64,000 nucleotides of DNA from an uncultured Bacteroidales bacterium. GTDB lineage: Bacteria; Bacteroidota; Bacteroidia; Bacteroidales; Bacteroidaceae. The stretch's first letter is position 1. Each line of letters begins with the position of its first letter. Under the pieces are notes generated by a model. It saw nothing but the letters and a program-made list of their open reading frames with translations. It was not told the origin of the DNA and ran no database searches. Below, in pieces: positions 8,152-17,715 of the stretch. Both the position numbers and the translations under genes were made by a program. The DNA lies in the NCBI GenBank assembly GCA_902800925.1, contig CADCGD010000004.1, positions 1 through 64,000 on the forward strand. The letters are read 5' to 3'.

Positions 8152-9132
8152 CTACTTAAACAACGAATACTCTTTTACGCCCCACGCGAGCACACTGGCA
8201 CCCAACATGTTGCGCGTGCGATTTTCCAAATTGGAAACCAAGAATCGCACCTTACCCTGCAGGTTATGGAAGACGTGTTCTTCAAAAACCTCGTTGGCAG
8301 GTTCGAAGAGCCACTTGCCAGCCTGAGCAATACCGCCCGTAAAGACGAAAGCCTCCGGATTCAGCACAGAAGCATAGTTGGCAAGTCCCAGACCCAGATA
8401 GCACCCCGTACGACGGTAGGTCTCGATGGCCAGCTCATCGCCCTGATCACAGAGATCCTGTATAAGCTTAGGAGAAAGTCGCTCTACCTGACGCATCATT
8501 GACGGCTCCGTGCGCTCGGCCAACACTTCCTGAGCAGTCATCACAATACCGTTGGCAGCAGTATAGGTCTCCAGACAACCTCGCTTACCACAGCCACATT
8601 GGCGCCCATTCGGAACAAAACAGGTATGTCCCACCTCACCAGCAAAACCGTCGTTGCCCAAGTGTGCGATACCGTTGCTGAAGAAGCAGCTGCCCAGACC
8701 GTGCCCAATGGAGATAACGGCGAAGTCACGCATACCGTGGGCGGCACCGAAGGTTTGTTCGCCAAGAGCCATTGCGTGGGCATTATTGGCCAATGCCACA
8801 GCCATTCCCAAACGGTCGCGCAACATGGCAGCCAAGGGTACAACACCCTTCCACGGCATATTGGGAGCGTTCTCAATACTGCTTGTACGGTAATTACCAC
8901 TAGGCGCACAGACACCCACCGAACGAATGCTTTCATAGCCTCCATTCTGATCCACCAGATTCATAATGTGTTCACAAAGCACCGTTACATAGTCGCCAAT
9001 ATAGGGATGCTCGGATGATACAAAACAATCTGTTGCAATAATATTTCCACGGATATCGACAATACCTATCGATGTTCGTTCCAGACTGATGTCTACGCCG
9101 ACAACGCGTGTCTTTATACCGTTCTGAATCAT
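8152..9132 (-). CDS. ROK-family protein, paralogue 2 (catalytic Asp replaced by Asn)
   Basis: This 326-aa protein is closely similar to the downstream gene over its whole length, including the end KEYSLFK, so the pair arose by tandem duplication. The zinc motif QCGCGKRGCLE is intact. At the position of the ROK catalytic base the sequence is ANNAH (Asn117, codon AAT) instead of NDA. The phosphate loop reads VDISLERTSIG rather than DxGGT. Together these changes suggest loss of kinase activity and a possible role in sensing or in a complex with the paralogue; this is inference. It is first in the two-gene unit. Confidence 0.82.
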   Translation of the reverse strand: MIQNGIKTRVVGVDISLERTSIGIVDIRGNIIATDCFVSSEHPYIGDYVTVLCEHIMNLVDQNGGYESIRSVGVCAPSGNYRTSSIENAPNMPWKGVVPLAAMLRDRLGMAVALANNAHAMALGEQTFGAAHGMRDFAVISIGHGLGSCFFSNGIAHLGNDGFAGEVGHTCFVPNGRQCGCGKRGCLETYTAANGIVMTAQEVLAERTEPSMMRQVERLSPKLIQDLCDQGDELAIETYRRTGCYLGLGLANYASVLNPEAFVFTGGIAQAGKWLFEPANEVFEEHVFHNLQGKVRFLVSNLENRTRNMLGASVLAWGVKEYSLFK

Positions 9133-9164
9133 AACGAAATGTGTTTTACTCGAGTATTACGCGA

Positions 9165-9194
9165 CAAAAATAGTAAATATTTTTTTATCTACAA
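9165..9194 (-). promoter_or_regulatory. Promoter of the ROK pair
   Basis: On the minus strand TTG (9192-9194) is followed after 19 nt by TATTTTTG (9165-9172). It gives a leader of about 25 nt before the start at 9132. Confidence 0.7.
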
Positions 9195-9236
9195 AACTTT
9201 TATCCAACTTTTTTTAAATAATTCAATAATTCTTTG

Positions 9237-9244
9237 TACCTTTG
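9237..9244 (+). promoter_or_regulatory. -7 box of the lysS operon promoter
   Basis: TACCTTTG is followed by CAACG and lies 28 nt before the chosen lysS start. No clear TTG is found at -33. The upstream ATG at 9234 overlaps this box and is not a translation start. Confidence 0.6.
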
Positions 9245-9272
9245 CAACGTAATACGACATTTTAATATAGAT

Positions 9273-11003
9273 ATGAACGTTTTAGAACTCAGTGAACAAG
9301 AGATTGGCAGACGCGAAAGTCTGCAACAGTTGCGCGACATGGGTATCAATCCATATCCCGCAGCAGAATTTCCCACCAATGCTTTCTCGACAGAGATTAT
9401 AGATAGTTTTCAGGATGATGCCGAGCCCCGCGAAGTGAGCATTGCAGGCCGTATGATGAGCCGCCGTGTGATGGGTAAGGCTTCGTTTGTAGAATTACAG
9501 GACTCTAAAGGTCGCATTCAGGTGTACATCACCCGCGACGACCTCTGCCCCGGTGAGGACAAGGAACTTTACAATACAGTATTCAAGAAGTTGCTGGACA
9601 TCGGCGACTTCATCGGCATCAAGGGTTTTGTGTTCCGCACGCAGACAGGCGAAATCAGCGTCCACTGCAAGGAGTTGACGCTGTTGTCAAAGGCACTCAA
9701 GCCACTGCCAATCGTGAAGTATAAGGATGGTGTGGCCTACGATAAGTTTGATGATCCCGAGTTGCGCTATCGCCAGCGTTATGTCGACCTGGTGGTCAAC
9801 GAGGGCGTAAAGGATACCTTCCTGAAGCGTGCAACTATCATCCGCACCATGCGTAGCATTCTCGACAACGCTGGTTATACCGAGGTCGACACACCTATCC
9901 TGCAGAGCATCGCAGGTGGTGCTTCAGCCCGTCCATTCATCACCCACTTCAATGCCCTTAATCAGGATATGTACATGCGTATTGCCACTGAGCTCTATCT
10001 GAAGCGCCTCATCGTAGGTGGTTTCGAGGGTGTCTACGAGATGGGCAAGAACTTCCGCAACGAAGGTATGGACAAGACCCACAACCCTGAGTTCACCTGC
10101 ATGGAGCTCTACGTGAGCTATAAGGACCTGCTGTGGGGTATGACCTTCACCGAGAAGATGCTCGAGGAGATCTGTACAGCTGTCAACGGCAAGCCCGAGG
10201 TGGAGATTGATGGTAATATCATCTCGTTCAAGGCCCCATTCCGTCGTTTGCCTATCCTCGATGCCATCAAGGAGAAGACTGGTTTCGACTGCGATGGCAA
10301 GACTGAGGACGAGATCCGTGCATTCTGCCTCTCTAAGGGTATGGATGTAGATGAGACCATGGGTAAGGGTAAGCTCATCGACGAGCTCTTCGGTGAGTTC
10401 TGCGAGGGCACCTTCATCCAGCCTACTTTCATCACCGACTATCCTGTTGAGATGTCACCACTTACCAAGATGCACCGCTCAAAGCCCGGTCTCACCGAGC
10501 GTTTCGAGCTGATGGTTAACGGTAAGGAGCTGGCTAACGCCTATTCTGAGCTCAACGATCCTATCGACCAGGAGGAGCGTTTCATCGAGCAGATGAAGCT
10601 TGCTGATAAGGGCGACGACGAGGCTATGATCATCGATCACGACTTCCTGCGCGCTCTGCAGTACGGTATGCCTCCTACCTTCGGTATTGGTATCGGTATC
10701 GACCGTCTGGTGATGCTGATGACTGGTAAGTTTGCTATTGGCGAGGTGATGCTGTTCCCACAGATGAAGCCTGAGAAGAAGATTCCTCAGTCGTCAGTAG
10801 CTGAGTGGGCCGAGATTGGTGTACCCGAGGATATCGTTCCTGTACTCCGCAAGGCTGGTTTCAACCTGATTACAAACATCAAGGACGAGAAGCCCCAGGG
10901 CCTGCAGCAGAAGATTGGTGAGATATTCAAGAAGTACAAGCTCGACATGCAGAAGCCCAGTGTTGACGAGGTAGCCGCCTGGATTGAGAGAGCTAACAGC
11001 TAA
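9273..11003 (+). CDS. lysS: Lysyl-tRNA synthetase, class II
   Basis: This cytosolic enzyme of 576 aa charges tRNA-Lys with lysine. The start MNVLELSEQ (9273) was chosen because an upstream in-frame ATG overlaps the promoter. The order is an OB-fold anticodon-binding domain (about residues 55-165) and a class II core. Motif 2 is seen as NFRNEGMDKTHNPEFT, and motif 3 as GIGIGIDRLVMLMTG near residue 475. About 70 extra residues at the C terminus are typical of Bacteroidetes LysRS. The last codons and the stop lie inside a TAACAGC/TAATAGC direct repeat, so the extreme C terminus may have been set by the repeat. It is the first gene of lysS-gpsA-pgi-HAD. Confidence 0.96.
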   Translation: MNVLELSEQEIGRRESLQQLRDMGINPYPAAEFPTNAFSTEIIDSFQDDAEPREVSIAGRMMSRRVMGKASFVELQDSKGRIQVYITRDDLCPGEDKELYNTVFKKLLDIGDFIGIKGFVFRTQTGEISVHCKELTLLSKALKPLPIVKYKDGVAYDKFDDPELRYRQRYVDLVVNEGVKDTFLKRATIIRTMRSILDNAGYTEVDTPILQSIAGGASARPFITHFNALNQDMYMRIATELYLKRLIVGGFEGVYEMGKNFRNEGMDKTHNPEFTCMELYVSYKDLLWGMTFTEKMLEEICTAVNGKPEVEIDGNIISFKAPFRRLPILDAIKEKTGFDCDGKTEDEIRAFCLSKGMDVDETMGKGKLIDELFGEFCEGTFIQPTFITDYPVEMSPLTKMHRSKPGLTERFELMVNGKELANAYSELNDPIDQEERFIEQMKLADKGDDEAMIIDHDFLRALQYGMPPTFGIGIGIDRLVMLMTGKFAIGEVMLFPQMKPEKKIPQSSVAEWAEIGVPEDIVPVLRKAGFNLITNIKDEKPQGLQQKIGEIFKKYKLDMQKPSVDEVAAWIERANS

Positions 11004-11022
11004 TAGCCAATAGCTAACAGCA
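10993..11022 (+). repeat. Short direct repeat AGCTAACAGCTAATAGC across the lysS stop codon
   Basis: Four near-identical 7-nt words (TAACAGC, TAATAGC, CAATAGC, TAACAGC) span the last lysS codons and the gap before gpsA. Confidence 0.65.
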
Positions 11023-11029
11023 AGACTAT

Positions 11030-12025
11030 ATGTACGACTGCGGTAGAATAGCGATTATCGGTGGCGGAAGCTGGGCAACAGCCATTGCCAAGATAGTGGT
11101 GGGGAAGACCCACCACATCGGTTGGTATATGCGTCGCGATGACCGTATCGAGGACTTCCGTCGCATGGGGCACAACCCTGCCTACCTCACCAGCGTCCAC
11201 TTCAACATTGACGAAATATTCTTTTCCAGTGACTTGAACAAGATTGTTCAGCAGTACGACACGCTGGTCTTTGTGACCCCGTCGCCTTATCTGAAGAGTC
11301 ACTTAAAGAAGCTCAAGACGCGCATTCGCGACAAGTTTATCATCACCGCTATCAAGGGTATCGTACCTGACGAGAACCTCGTCTGTAGCGAGTACTTCCA
11401 TCAGGTCTACGATGTTCCCTATGAGAACCTTGCCTGCATCGGCGGACCCTCGCATGCCGAGGAGGTAGCGCTGGAACGTCTCTCCTACCTCACCATTGGT
11501 TGTGCAGACATTGAGAAAGCACAGGCGTTTGCCAACATTATGACCAGCGACTATATCAAAACCAAGACATCTACCGACGTCATCGGCATTGAGTACTCCT
11601 CAGTCTTGAAGAATGTCTACGCTATTGCAGCTGGTATCTGCAACGGTCTCAAGTTCGGCGACAACTTCCAGGCTGTTCTCATGGCCAACGCCGTTCAGGA
11701 GATGGCTCGTTTCCTGAAGGTGGTACACCCCATAGAGCGCAACATCGTTGACAGCTGCTACCTCGGCGACTTGCTCGTTACCGGCTACTCCAACTTCTCG
11801 CGTAATCGCACTTTCGGTACTATGATTGGCAAGGGTTACAGCGTCAAGTCAGCACAAATAGAGATGGAGATGATTGCAGAAGGCTACTTCGGCACCAAGT
11901 GTATGAAGGAGATCAATCGCCACTGCCACGTCAACATGCCCATCCTCGATGCCGTATATAATATATTGTACGAGCGCATCAGTCCACAAATTGAAATCAA
12001 ACTATTAACAGATTCATTCAGATAA
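11030..12025 (+). CDS. gpsA: Glycerol-3-phosphate dehydrogenase [NAD(P)+]
   Basis: The 331-aa protein reduces dihydroxyacetone phosphate to sn-glycerol 3-phosphate for phospholipid synthesis, in the cytosol. The nucleotide-binding motif IIGGGSWATAIAK is at residues 9-21. The substrate domain contains the catalytic-lysine segment GIEYSSVLKNVYAIAAG near 185-201 and the phosphate-contact region NRTFGTMIGKG near 262. The length is normal. It lies 26 nt after lysS and 15 nt before pgi, in an order often conserved in Bacteroidales. Confidence 0.93.
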   Translation: MYDCGRIAIIGGGSWATAIAKIVVGKTHHIGWYMRRDDRIEDFRRMGHNPAYLTSVHFNIDEIFFSSDLNKIVQQYDTLVFVTPSPYLKSHLKKLKTRIRDKFIITAIKGIVPDENLVCSEYFHQVYDVPYENLACIGGPSHAEEVALERLSYLTIGCADIEKAQAFANIMTSDYIKTKTSTDVIGIEYSSVLKNVYAIAAGICNGLKFGDNFQAVLMANAVQEMARFLKVVHPIERNIVDSCYLGDLLVTGYSNFSRNRTFGTMIGKGYSVKSAQIEMEMIAEGYFGTKCMKEINRHCHVNMPILDAVYNILYERISPQIEIKLLTDSFR

Positions 12026-12040
12026 AACAAAATTTAAACT

Positions 12041-13393
12041 ATGAGTAACATCAAACTTGACATCACGAAGGCCGCCTGTTTCTTGGAAGCTGGCGCAGTG
12101 AAGGCTTTCGAGCCAAAGGTAAAGGACGCACAGAAGGCTCTTGAAGAGGGTACCTGTCCAGGTAACGACTTCCTGGGTTGGCTGCATCTGCCCACAAGTA
12201 TCACCCCTGCTTTCCTCGACGAGTTGCAGGCTTGTGCCAATGTGCTGCGCGAAAACTGCGAGGCAGTAGTAGTAGCTGGTATCGGTGGTAGCTATCTGGG
12301 TGCCCGTGCCGTCATTGAAGCACTGAGCAACAGCTTTGGCTGGCTCATCAAAGACCAGAAGAATCCTACCATCCTTTTTGCAGGTAACAACATCGGTGAG
12401 GACTACCTCTTCGAGTTAACAGAATACCTGAAAGACAAGAAGTTTGGTGTTATCAATATTTCAAAGTCAGGTACCACCACAGAGACCGCTCTGACCTTCC
12501 GTCTGCTGAAGAAGCAGTGCGAGGCTCAGCGTGGCAAGGAAGAGGCCAAGAAGGTGATCGTGGCCGTTACCGATGCTAAGCGCGGTGCTGCCCGTACCTG
12601 TGCTGACAAGGAGGGTTACAAGAGCTTCATCATCCCCGACAACGTAGGTGGCCGCTTCTCAGTGCTCACTCCCGTTGGTCTGCTGCCTATTGCCTGCGCC
12701 GGTTTCGACATCAAGCAGTTGGTAGGTGGTGCTCAGGATATGGAGAAGGCTTGTGCTCCCAGCGTACCTTTCGAGGAGAATCCTGCTGCACAGTATGCTG
12801 CTGTGCGTAACGGTTTGTATCAGAACGGCAAGAAGATTGAGATCATGGTCAACTACCAACCCAAACTGCACTTCTTCAGTGAGTGGTGGAAGCAGTTGTA
12901 TGGTGAGTCTGAGGGTAAGGACAAGAAGGGTATCTTCCCCGCTAGCGTAGACTTCACTACCGACCTACACTCTATGGGTCAGTGGATTCAGGACGGCGAG
13001 CGCACTATCTTTGAGACCGTGCTCTCTATCGAGGAGCCTGAAAAGAAGCTGCTGTTCCCCGAGGACGAGGAGAACCTGGATGGTTTGAACTTCCTGGCTG
13101 GCAAGCGCGTGGACGAAGTGAACAAGATGGCTGAGCTGGGTACCCGTCTGGCTCACGTCGATGGTGGCGTGCCTAACATCCGCATCAGCATTCCCAAACT
13201 GAACGAATACTATATCGGACAGCTCATCTACTTCTTTGAGATTGCCTGTGGAATCAGCGGCAACGTGCTGGGTGTCAATCCGTTCAACCAGCCTGGCGTA
13301 GAGGCTTACAAGAAGAACATGTTTGCCCTGCTGGCTAAGCCCGGCTACGAGGCAGAAACCAAAGCTATCCGCGAGCGCATTGCAAATGAATAA
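12041..13393 (+). CDS. pgi: Glucose-6-phosphate isomerase
   Basis: The 450-aa enzyme interconverts glucose 6-phosphate and fructose 6-phosphate in glycolysis and gluconeogenesis. The sugar-phosphate-binding segments [16 protein letters not shown] (about 78-93) and [12 protein letters not shown] (about 139-150) are present. So are the signatures [15 protein letters not shown] (about 203-217) and [12 protein letters not shown] near the C terminus. It is of the shorter bacterial form found in Firmicutes and Bacteroidetes. The stop codon overlaps the start of the next gene. Confidence 0.96.
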   Translation: MSNIKLDITKAACFLEAGAVKAFEPKVKDAQKALEEGTCPGNDFLGWLHLPTSITPAFLDELQACANVLRENCEAVVVAGIGGSYLGARAVIEALSNSFGWLIKDQKNPTILFAGNNIGEDYLFELTEYLKDKKFGVINISKSGTTTETALTFRLLKKQCEAQRGKEEAKKVIVAVTDAKRGAARTCADKEGYKSFIIPDNVGGRFSVLTPVGLLPIACAGFDIKQLVGGAQDMEKACAPSVPFEENPAAQYAAVRNGLYQNGKKIEIMVNYQPKLHFFSEWWKQLYGESEGKDKKGIFPASVDFTTDLHSMGQWIQDGERTIFETVLSIEEPEKKLLFPEDEENLDGLNFLAGKRVDEVNKMAELGTRLAHVDGGVPNIRISIPKLNEYYIGQLIYFFEIACGISGNVLGVNPFNQPGVEAYKKNMFALLAKPGYEAETKAIRERIANE

Positions 13394-14117
13394 AGCAATC
13401 AAGCAATATTTAGAAAAACACGGCTTCGGGCAGTTCAGCCCGAAAGCCGTGCTTTTCGATATGGATGGTGTCATCTATGACTCCATGAAGAACCATGCTG
13501 TGGCATGGCACGAGGCCATGGAGAGCTACGGATTGGACATGCCCCTGAGCGGTGCCTACAAGTATGAGGGCATGCGTGGCGTAGAGACTATCAAAGTGCT
13601 GACTCAACAACAATGGGGAAAGGCTGTCAGCGAAGAAGAGGCGAAGGAGATGTATCAGCACAAGTCGCGCCTGTTTGCTGAGCATTGTCAACAGACGCCT
13701 GCACAAATCATGCCTGGCATCAAGGAACTGATGCAGCAAATAAAAGACTGTTGCATGAAAATCTGTGTGGTGACAGGCAGTGGCCAGCACACACTGTTAG
13801 ACAAACTATTAGGAGACTTTCCCGGTCTGCTCAGCGAAGAACTGATGGTGACGGCCTTTGACGTGACGCACGGCAAGCCCAATCCAGAACCCTATATAAT
13901 AGGTATGCGCAAGTGTGAGGTACAGCCTTGGGAGGCCATCGTCGTAGAGAATGCACCTTTAGGCGTGCGGGCAGCTCATGCCGCCCACTGCTTTACTATT
14001 GCCGTAAACACAGGACCCCTACCCGACGACATGCTCCTTCGTGAGGGTGCCGATCTGATTTATCCGACAATGACAGCACTCAGCGAAGACTTCACACGCC
14101 TTCGTCTTCGTCAGTAG
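13386..14117 (+). CDS. HAD-superfamily sugar-phosphatase / beta-phosphoglucomutase-like hydrolase
   Basis: The protein has 243 aa and starts at [11 protein letters not shown] (13386), overlapping the pgi stop by 8 nt, so it is translationally coupled. HAD motif I is [12 protein letters not shown] (near residue 21), motif II VTGSGQ, motif III a Lys in HGKPNPEPY, and motif IV in [12 protein letters not shown]. In motif IV Glu-Asn takes the place of the more usual Glu-Asp. A helical cap follows motif I, as in beta-phosphoglucomutase-like phosphatases. Its place after pgi suggests action on a phosphosugar; the substrate is not known. Its 3' end overlaps the convergent lipoprotein gene by 26 bp. 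Confidence 0.85.
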   Translation: MNKAIKQYLEKHGFGQFSPKAVLFDMDGVIYDSMKNHAVAWHEAMESYGLDMPLSGAYKYEGMRGVETIKVLTQQQWGKAVSEEEAKEMYQHKSRLFAEHCQQTPAQIMPGIKELMQQIKDCCMKICVVTGSGQHTLLDKLLGDFPGLLSEELMVTAFDVTHGKPNPEPYIIGMRKCEVQPWEAIVVENAPLGVRAAHAAHCFTIAVNTGPLPDDMLLREGADLIYPTMTALSEDFTRLRLRQ

Positions 14118-14676
14118 CCTGCTGGTTGGAGTTCACTTGGTCCTCTGGAACAGAATCCATCTGCGTATCACGTTTAATAGTGAGCTCACCCATGCGCGAC
14201 AGACGGAAAACCAACGGAATATACTCATCGCTCTGCGGATGTCCTACACTGGCACCGAAGAACAGATAATCGCCTTCGGCCTTGTCGAAGACCAAGCCTT
14301 CAAAGACGCCTGTCTTGTTGAAGTCATCATCTAAATACTGCGTCAGCGCTTTCTTGGTGAACGTCCGAGTGTAGAATACGGAGCCATCCTTGCGCGATAC
14401 CTTCAAGCTAAACACATTGTCCACGTATTTCTGTCCTGTCTCATCTTTCACCATCGGCAGCGAATCGCTGGGCTGACGGCTGATGGTAACGAAATACGTC
14501 TTACCAATCCATTCCACCTTCCTCTCGTCAAGATAGGGCTGCATGCGAATAGGCTCTTTAGGTTGCACCTTGACGATGCGCGGTGCAATGATATCGTTAC
14601 TCTTTTTCTTTCCTCCACAAGCTGCCAGCACGACAACCATACCGGCCAGCAGGAGCATTGATAGTGTCTGTTTCAT
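14092..14676 (-). CDS. DUF4738-type lipoprotein
   Basis: The predicted lipoprotein has 194 aa. The start MKQTLSMLLLAGM (14676) is preferred to upstream ATGs because it gives a normal signal peptide and the lipobox VLAACGG, with the lipid-bearing Cys near residue 20. The rest is mostly beta-strand with an acidic tail (DEDEG). It resembles the uncharacterised DUF4738 family of Bacteroidales; function unknown. It should sit in the periplasm or on the cell surface. Its 3' end overlaps the HAD gene tail to tail. Confidence 0.72.
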   Translation of the reverse strand: MKQTLSMLLLAGMVVVLAACGGKKKSNDIIAPRIVKVQPKEPIRMQPYLDERKVEWIGKTYFVTISRQPSDSLPMVKDETGQKYVDNVFSLKVSRKDGSVFYTRTFTKKALTQYLDDDFNKTGVFEGLVFDKAEGDYLFFGASVGHPQSDEYIPLVFRLSRMGELTIKRDTQMDSVPEDQVNSNQQATDEDEGV

Positions 14677-14699
14677 GATGAACATATGTGATGATGTTG

Positions 14700-14730
14700 C
14701 AAAAGTAATAAAAAACAACGAAATACGCAA
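14700..14730 (-). promoter_or_regulatory. Promoter of the DUF4738 lipoprotein gene
   Basis: On the minus strand TTG (14728-14730), 20 nt, TACTTTTG (14700-14707). The start codon at 14676 lies 24 nt further on. Confidence 0.65.
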
Positions 14731-14739
14731 GGAAATATC

Positions 14740-15414
14740 CTAAAAATGACTTTTTTCCCAATCATCGACAAATAGTGTGCGGTCAACGACATGAAAACGG
14801 ACATCATAACCCATGAATGGCATGCCATACTGACGTGTTGCATCCTCTTGGTAGTGCGGACGCGGGTCAAGGGCTAGTGTCTGACGAAGTACTTCCAAAT
14901 CGGCAGCCGGAAGCTGCCGACACAGTTCCTCTGGCACAACGACCTCCAATTGCTGCCATTGGTGATTGTCGGTAAAACCGCCACGTGCCCCTGCATGACT
15001 GTCGACATAAGCCAGGTAGGGTTTGATGTCGTAGACGGGAGTACCATCCATCAGGTCGGCACCTAAAACCTCTATTGTCATATGTTCCACGTCGATAGCA
15101 CCGATGCGCACAGACGACAAACCGAGGTTATTGGGACGGAACGGAGAGCGCGAAGCCCACACCCCTACCCGTTGGTTGCCACCCAACAATGGTGGACGCA
15201 CGGTAGGATGCTTCTGTGCCGAGACATTCTCCGAGAATCCCCAGATAAGCCAGAGGTAGTCATAGTCCTCCAGTCCACGCAGCGCCTCAACTTGGCGATA
15301 CTTCGCCACAAACTCTATCTTCCCACGCAACTCGCTGACAATGCCACTCTGTCTTGGGACACCGAACTTACTGGTCAGCGGAGAACGGAAAAAAGCTATC
15401 GGTTCAATATTCAT
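14740..15414 (-). CDS. trmO: tRNA (adenine(37)-N6)-methyltransferase TrmO
   Basis: The 224-aa protein of the TrmO/YaeB family methylates N6-threonylcarbamoyladenosine at position 37 of certain tRNAs, using S-adenosylmethionine. Family hallmarks are the start IEPIAFFRSPLTSKFGVPRQ, the segment GVWASRSPFRPNNLGLS (about residues 86-102) and DGTPVYDIKPYLAYVDS (about 122-138). The N-terminal beta-barrel and the small C-terminal domain are both present, so it is full length. A TATCTTTG box (15419-15426, minus strand) lies just upstream. Confidence 0.93.
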   Translation of the reverse strand: MNIEPIAFFRSPLTSKFGVPRQSGIVSELRGKIEFVAKYRQVEALRGLEDYDYLWLIWGFSENVSAQKHPTVRPPLLGGNQRVGVWASRSPFRPNNLGLSSVRIGAIDVEHMTIEVLGADLMDGTPVYDIKPYLAYVDSHAGARGGFTDNHQWQQLEVVVPEELCRQLPAADLEVLRQTLALDPRPHYQEDATRQYGMPFMGYDVRFHVVDRTLFVDDWEKSHF

Positions 15415-15418
15415 ACTG

Positions 15419-15520
15419 CAAAGATATACAAAAAAGATTTATTTATAGAAAGAAATTATAGGAAATTATGGGAAAATCTAATCTTGCAACGTTGTATTTC
15501 TCAAATATTTATTATCTTTG
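15419..15520. promoter_or_regulatory. Divergent promoter region, trmO and AI-2E-type permease
   Basis: TATCTTTG on the minus strand at 15419-15426 serves trmO. On the plus strand TTG (15492-15494), 18 nt, TATCTTTG (15513-15520) serves the permease, leaving only 5 nt before its ATG, so that mRNA may be nearly leaderless. Confidence 0.65.
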
Positions 15521-15525
15521 CACCC

Positions 15526-16617
15526 ATGGAACAGAAAAAAATCACCTTTGACAGTTTCATACGCACCATCACGTGGGTGGCGGCAGCTGTGGGTATCATC
15601 ATGCTGCTGAACTACCTCAGTGGGGTATTACTGCCTTTCTTCCTGGCATGGCTCATCTCCTATATCTTGTTCCCACTAGTGAAGTTCTTCCAGTATCGCT
15701 GTCACCTGAAATACCGCATTATAGGCATTCTGTGCGCTTTCCTGGTGGTAGGTGCAGCACTGACGGGACTGGTTTTACTGATGATTCCACCGATGATAGA
15801 GGAAGGAGCACGTGTGAAAGACCTGCTCATCGCTTATGTGTCGCACGATGAGTTCATGAGCAATATCCCCTCGATGATAGACGATTTCGTCCATGACCAT
15901 TTCACCACCGAAGATGTCAAGGCCATTGTTACCCAAGAGGGATTCATCGACAACATCAAACAGGCAATTCCAAAGGTATGGAACGTCATTGCACAATCGT
16001 TCAGCATCCTGTCAAGTGTACTCACGCTGACCATGGTGCTACTCTATACCTTATTTATATTACTAGACTACGAACAATTCTCCAATGGTTGGGTGCTGAT
16101 GCTCCCTGAGCGCATGCGTCCTTTCGCCACCCAACTGGTCAGCGACGTTGAACAAGGTATGAACAAGTATTTCCGCGGACAGGGCCTTGTAGCCTTCTGC
16201 GTGGGTGTACTGTTCAGCATCGGTTTCCTGATTATCGACTTCCCCATGGCTATTGGTCTGGGCATGTTCATCGGACTATTGAACATGGTACCCTACCTAC
16301 AACTGTTGGGTTTCATACCTACCATTATTTTGGCTATTGTCAAGGCAGCAGACACAGGTCAGAGTTTCTGGCTCATCATGTTGGCTGCACTCATTGTGTT
16401 TGCTGTGGTACAAATTATTCAGGATACCATTCTTACGCCGAAGATTATGGGTAAGGTGATGGGCCTCAACTCAGCCATCATCCTGCTGTCGCTCTCTATC
16501 TGGGGGGCTCTGTTGGGAATTCTGGGTATGATTATTGCCCTGCCAATGACAACGTTGCTGATTACCTATTACCAGAAATATATTGTCAACAAGGAAAAGA
16601 TTAAGAATGAAGAATGA
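15526..16617 (+). CDS. AI-2E/PerM-family membrane transporter
   Basis: The protein has 363 aa and starts at MEQKKITFDSFIRT (15526), six bases after the -7 box; longer upstream readings run through the promoter and are rejected. About seven to eight membrane segments are present, in the family pattern: two pairs at the N terminus, a soluble stretch (about 85-150), then a cluster with GLLNMVPYLQLLGFIP and the final LSIWGALLGILGMIIALP. The family includes TqsA, the Na+/H+ antiporter-like PerM and others, so the substrate is open. The last codons (KIKNEE) and the stop lie in a GAATGAA direct repeat that continues to 16630. Confidence 0.85.
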   Translation: MEQKKITFDSFIRTITWVAAAVGIIMLLNYLSGVLLPFFLAWLISYILFPLVKFFQYRCHLKYRIIGILCAFLVVGAALTGLVLLMIPPMIEEGARVKDLLIAYVSHDEFMSNIPSMIDDFVHDHFTTEDVKAIVTQEGFIDNIKQAIPKVWNVIAQSFSILSSVLTLTMVLLYTLFILLDYEQFSNGWVLMLPERMRPFATQLVSDVEQGMNKYFRGQGLVAFCVGVLFSIGFLIIDFPMAIGLGMFIGLLNMVPYLQLLGFIPTIILAIVKAADTGQSFWLIMLAALIVFAVVQIIQDTILTPKIMGKVMGLNSAIILLSLSIWGALLGILGMIIALPMTTLLITYYQKYIVNKEKIKNEE

Positions 16618-16630
16618 AGAATGAAGAATT
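16604..16630 (+). repeat. Direct repeat GAATGAA across the permease stop codon
   Basis: Three to four copies of GAATGAA or GAATTAA run from the last permease codons into the gap before the porin. Confidence 0.65.
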
Positions 16631-16644
16631 AACCATAAATAAAG

Positions 16645-17715
16645 ATGAAAGCATTTAAAATGATTTGTCTTCTGATGCTGTTCACGTTGACAGCCGGCGC
16701 TCAGGAGAAGAAAGAGATTGACTGGCTGAAAGAACTGTCGAGCCGTATCACCATCAACGGCTACATGCAAGGTGGTTATGAGTATGCTGACAAGGGCGGC
16801 CAGACCACCAGCACCTTCAACTTCAAACGCGCCATCTTCTGGGGTCGTGCTCGTATTACCGACCGCTGGTCGTTCATGTTCATGAACAACTTCGCCCTAT
16901 CAAAAGGTGTCCTGGAGTTCTGGACAGACTACCGCGTGACGAACAACAAGGCGCTGACCGTTCGCATCGGACAGTTCCAGCACCCCTTCTCGTTGGAGAG
17001 TCCGCTGACGCCCACCATGCTCGAGCTTGTAGACATCACCTCACAGGCTGTTACCAATCTGGCCAATGGCAACGAGCCGTTGCTTGGTCCTAACTTCGGA
17101 CGTGACCAGGGTATCATGCTGTTAGGTGACCTTTTCAACGACCACTTCCACTATGAGCTGGCCGTAATGAACGGACAGGGTATCAATACCAACGACGGCA
17201 ACACTGACAAAGATGTCATTCTGAAGTTAGAGTACCGTCCCTGCAAGGAATTACGCATCGTTGCCTCTGGACAGAAAGGTCGCGGACATGCTGTCAACGA
17301 AACTCCTGTAGCTTGGAATCCTACCATTCATAAAAACGACGACTATCGTCGCGACCGTGTCAGCTTCGGTGGCGAGGCAAAGATTCCCACCCTGCTGGGT
17401 CGTAAGTCTACCAGTGGCGGCATCTGCCTGCGCAGTGAGTTCCTCGCCGGCAAGGATGGCGATGTCAGTAGTCGCGGTGCCTACCTCACTGGTTCCGTAG
17501 CGCTGGGCAAGGGTATCGACGTGATTGGTTCAGCTGACTACTACGACCGCAACACATCAGAGAGCGGTTGGCAACAGACCAACATCACTGGCGGTCTGCA
17601 ATACTGGTTCTACCGCAAGTGCCGTCTGCAGCTGCAGTACACTCACAGCTTCTGCGGTGAACTGCTGGGCGACGACTACAACCGCGTCCAAGCACAGGTT
17701 CAGGTAGCGTTTTAA
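16645..17715 (+). CDS. Outer-membrane porin (OprO/OprP-like)
   Basis: The protein has 356 aa. A signal peptide (MKAFKMICLLMLFTLTAGAQ) is cut near residue 20. Alternating beta-strands then form an outer-membrane barrel, ending in the aromatic residue Phe (QVQVAF) as is usual for barrel proteins. Features such as RIGQFQHPFSLESPLTP and GRDQGIMLLGDLF resemble the phosphate-selective porin O/P family. Which solute it carries cannot be told; phosphate selectivity is not assured in Bacteroidetes members. It lies 27 nt after the permease and could be cotranscribed with it. Confidence 0.8.
   Translation: MKAFKMICLLMLFTLTAGAQEKKEIDWLKELSSRITINGYMQGGYEYADKGGQTTSTFNFKRAIFWGRARITDRWSFMFMNNFALSKGVLEFWTDYRVTNNKALTVRIGQFQHPFSLESPLTPTMLELVDITSQAVTNLANGNEPLLGPNFGRDQGIMLLGDLFNDHFHYELAVMNGQGINTNDGNTDKDVILKLEYRPCKELRIVASGQKGRGHAVNETPVAWNPTIHKNDDYRRDRVSFGGEAKIPTLLGRKSTSGGICLRSEFLAGKDGDVSSRGAYLTGSVALGKGIDVIGSADYYDRNTSESGWQQTNITGGLQYWFYRKCRLQLQYTHSFCGELLGDDYNRVQAQVQVAF

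Noticed and set aside
15082..15525. N-terminal extension of the AI-2E permease by 148 codons
   Set aside because: It runs antisense through trmO and through the permease promoter; the start at 15526 fits the family.
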